Shown here piece by piece: positions 6,314 through 8,115 of a stretch of 8,115 bases of DNA. The stretch's first letter is position 1. The number at the start of each line of letters is the position of its first letter. The notes under the pieces were generated by a model. It saw only the letters and a program-made list of their open reading frames with translations. It searched no databases and was not told the DNA's origin. Source of the stretch: Candidatus Thorarchaeota archaeon SMTZ1-83 (GTDB taxonomy: Archaea > Asgardarchaeota > Thorarchaeia > Thorarchaeales > Thorarchaeaceae). Position numbers and translations under genes: made by a program. The stretch is taken from NCBI GenBank assembly GCA_001563325.1, contig LRSK01000202.1, forward strand, positions 1 to 8,115. The letters are read 5' to 3'.

Positions 6314-6364
6314 CTTACTATTCTGTTCAACTTCGTTAAGATTCTCGGAAATTTTTATAGTAAG
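6314..6364. repeat. 8-bp inverted repeat upstream of the AbiE promoter (possible operator)
   Basis: CTTACTAT (6314-6321) and ATAGTAAG (6357-6364) are exact inverted copies with 35 bases between. AbiEi proteins are known to bind inverted repeats in their own promoters, and this pair lies just upstream of the TATA element. In AT-rich DNA such a match can arise by chance. Confidence 0.3.
6352..6360. promoter_or_regulatory. Second TATA-like element in the AbiE upstream region
   Basis: CTATAAAAA on the minus strand, TTTTTATAG on the plus strand. It could be an additional distal promoter for AbiE or fire away from it; on the plus strand it stands about 22 bases before a GTG that opens only a 25-codon frame. 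Confidence 0.25.
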
Positions 6365-6701
6365 TTGTATTCGAAACAAGGAGTGTTTACTGTAATTCGA
6401 CTACTGTGGTCTGAAAATTCTCACTGTGCCTCAGAATCCGGCCTCTCAAATAGCCCGTAGACAGAGTTCACTATCGACTCAGCAACATTGTCCTCCTTTC
6501 TCACCAGCCCAGCCTCCCACGATGACCCTCCGGTGGAGAGCCCTATTTCGCGTCGTCTCGTGACATCGCAAGTCGACCGTTCATTGTAAGTTGTACAAAC
6601 TTGGACACCAGAGTGAAGTACTCCCAGGTAACGGCACTGGGTGGACTCTGTGAGGTCAGGTACGTGTCGTGTCAACCTCAGAGTGATGGTGCTGCTCCGC
6701 A

Positions 6702-6710
6702 TTATATAAG
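6702..6710. promoter_or_regulatory. Strong TATA-like element without an assigned gene
   Basis: TTATATAAG on the plus strand and CTTATATAA on the minus strand, close to the archaeal box A consensus. No convincing gene starts at the right distance on either strand: a TTG frame on the minus strand is weak and the plus strand meets a stop at once. It could drive a non-coding RNA, or be a leftover promoter. Confidence 0.35.
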
Positions 6711-6799
6711 CCCATACAGATCTCCTCAAACGACTAGTTGATCAGTGTCCAACTTTGACCAAGTTTTGTGCAGCTGCCCACGACCCTAACCGTTCTTTG

Positions 6800-8115
6800 T
6801 CATCCCTCCCACTCCACAGGTAGTGCTAGAAGGCTCTCCTTCTTTCTCCACAGTAGCGCGCCTACAATCGACACAATGGCACCACCACCTGCCACAGATC
6901 CAGTGCCTGCATCCAGCGGAATCTCAAGAGGCGGAACAGTGGCAATGACTGCGTGAAGACTAGTCATTGGTTCACCAGTAGGAAGTCCTGTGAGAGTCAC
7001 ATTGAGCTGATAGACACCCTCGAACGCTGGAACCAGATGTATCTCTGATTCAAACCCGGATACAGCTGACAGTGATAGGTTCTGAAGGAAACCACCGCTA
7101 GGTGCAAGAACAAGTACCCTCAAATGCCCCTCCCAGTCGGGGGAAACTCCCTGAACGTCTATGGTCACTGTCACTGTAGAGTTCATCCCGACGGCTAGTT
7201 GTCCATCAACACTGACTTCGACCAAGGGATAGACCGTCACGAGTGTCTGAACCTGGCACGGTGCGAACTGGTCGGAACCAGCATAGGCGATGCTGATGTT
7301 GTGTCTTCCACCGAGTAAAGCCCCCAAGTCAAAGGTCACAGACCCGCGCACAGATGTCACCTGCCAGTCCTCAAAGGCAATCTCTCCATCCAGAAGGTCT
7401 AGAATCTGGAGTGTGGCTCCAGAGATCCTACCAATGCCCCCGGAGAGCGTAGCCGTCAACTCAACCTGCTCGGGATATGTGGCCATCATCTCACCCTGTA
7501 TCTCAAGTACTGTAACTCGACGAGTCAGTACAACTATGGTGACGCCGGTTATGGCCTTCCATCCATCTCCATCATATGACACCAGAAGGGTGTAGTTTCC
7601 AGTGAGAGATGGTGTCCAAGATACGGCAATCGTGCCATCGGGCGAATTCACTGCTGTCCTTTCTGTGAGAAGGCTACCATAGATCTCCCGTCCTGTTGGG
7701 TCATAGACGCTCACCCAGAGGACCACATCTAGGACAGGCAGACTCAGAGAGTCTATGAGGGACATTTCAACGCTGTGTTCCTCTGCGACAAGTCCCGGTA
7801 GATCTCGGAAGTTCTCCACAAGTGCTGTGACTGTGGTCACATTGAAGCGATACAGGATTGCAGAGCCCAAGCGCTCTGAGGAATCCAAGACTGTGATGTT
7901 CAGCGAGTACTCCCCAGTCTGTAGGCCCAACGTGGACAATGAGAGGTCTGCAGCGTCCCAGGTCGTTCTGTTCGTATGGTCAACGACACCAAAAGAGCCG
8001 CCAAGCTCCATCAGAAGGGACAGTTCCGAGAGTAGAATGGGGTCTCCGTTCTCATCCAAGACATGGACAATTATCGATGAGTCTTCTGACCTGTCTGTTG
8101 AGGCCGGGCCTGAGA
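6800..8115 (-). CDS. Large surface protein with Ig-like beta domains and a C-terminal membrane anchor (5' end cut by window edge)
   Basis: The frame is open to the right edge: 18 codons precede the TTG at 8057-8059, which is therefore not the start. The visible 437 residues are the C-terminal part. Counting from that TTG, about four beta-sandwich units can be seen (to 76, 78-181, 183-278, 280-377), with signatures such as WTPSLTGNYTLLVSY (148-162) and LGGRHNISIAYAGSDQF (249-265), the latter typical of bacterial Ig-like domains. Eight N-glycosylation sequons (N30, N54, N73, N155, N254, N293, N327, N353) place it outside the cell. A Gly-rich hydrophobic helix at about 387-404 is followed by RKK, a stop-transfer signal, leaving a short cytoplasmic tail. 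It is probably an adhesin-like or cell-envelope protein of archaeal type; no enzymatic domain is visible in this part. Confidence 0.85.
   Translation of the reverse strand, partial: SGPASTDRSEDSSIIVHVLDENGDPILLSELSLLMELGGSFGVVDHTNRTTWDAADLSLSTLGLQTGEYSLNITVLDSSERLGSAILYRFNVTTVTALVENFRDLPGLVAEEHSVEMSLIDSLSLPVLDVVLWVSVYDPTGREIYGSLLTERTAVNSPDGTIAVSWTPSLTGNYTLLVSYDGDGWKAITGVTIVVLTRRVTVLEIQGEMMATYPEQVELTATLSGGIGRISGATLQILDLLDGEIAFEDWQVTSVRGSVTFDLGALLGGRHNISIAYAGSDQFAPCQVQTLVTVYPLVEVSVDGQLAVGMNSTVTVTIDVQGVSPDWEGHLRVLVLAPSGGFLQNLSLSAVSGFESEIHLVPAFEGVYQLNVTLTGLPTGEPMTSLHAVIATVPPLEIPLDAGTGSVAGGGAIVSIVGALLWRKKESLLALPVEWEG

Larger units (their letters stand above)
6270..6799. other. Intergenic region between the surface protein and the AbiE operon
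   Basis: These 530 bases contain the AbiE promoter and AT-rich upstream sequence (6270-6420), then a less AT-rich part (6421-6730) with a doubtful 102-codon minus-strand frame (6421-6729, TTG start) and a TATA-like TTATATAAG at 6702-6710. Near 6751-6765 AACTT and AAGTT pair over a five-base loop just past the stop of the surface protein gene. I found no tRNA-like T-arm sequence, rRNA or CRISPR repeat. Confidence 0.5.

Noticed and set aside
6383..6460. A 25-codon plus-strand frame starting with GTG about 22 bases after a TATA-like element.
   Set aside because: It is very short, has no recognisable features, and the TATA-like element may serve the other strand.
6751..6765. Hairpin AACTT/AAGTT as a terminator for the surface protein gene.
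   Set aside because: The stem is only five AT-rich pairs, with no clear T-run on the minus strand.
8057..8059. TTG as the start codon of the Ig-like surface protein.
   Set aside because: The frame stays open to the window edge, there is no signal peptide after the TTG, and the sequence before it looks like the same beta domain.

Overview
This window comes from an archaeal genome. The upstream signals are archaeal: an AT-rich TATA element lies 24 bases before a GTG codon, as expected for a leaderless transcript, and GGAG- or GGTGA-type ribosome binding sites precede the other genes. Two of the proteins are N-glycosylation-rich surface proteins anchored by transmembrane segments, which also fits. 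An Asgard-type or euryarchaeal host is plausible, but the sequence alone does not settle the phylum. Every confident gene is on the minus strand, so the window reads right to left.

Right edge (6800-8115): the C-terminal part of a large secreted protein made of Ig-like beta domains, with one C-terminal membrane anchor. Next is an AT-rich regulatory stretch (6270-6799) without a confident gene. It leads into a two-gene type IV toxin-antitoxin (AbiE) operon: an AbiEi-type antitoxin/regulator (5040-6269) with an unusual extra N-terminal domain that looks like a nuclease fold, followed six bases later by an AbiEii-type nucleotidyltransferase toxin (4152-5033). A small membrane/surface protein with six N-glycosylation sequons follows (3428-4033).

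The region 2930-3427 holds no intact recognisable gene. It contains what may be the wreck of one (3156-3410 plus an out-of-frame stretch at 2984-3127), a 16-bp direct repeat and a GC-rich hairpin.

Left part (1-2929): a HEAT-repeat protein (1760-2929), then 63 bases later a long radical SAM gene that runs off the left edge (1-1696). The radical SAM gene is not an ordinary SPASM maturase. After a complete radical SAM domain and an eight-cysteine SPASM domain, the same open frame continues through a linker of about 145 residues into a second radical SAM domain with its own CxxxCxxC and GGEP motifs. The catalytic aspartate position of anaerobic sulfatase maturases appears to be glutamine here, so a peptide- or protein-modifying role other than sulfatase activation is more likely. 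The HEAT-repeat protein is the natural candidate for a partner or substrate carrier. This pair is the most promising candidate for an undescribed system in the window; the AbiEi with the nuclease-like N-terminus is second.
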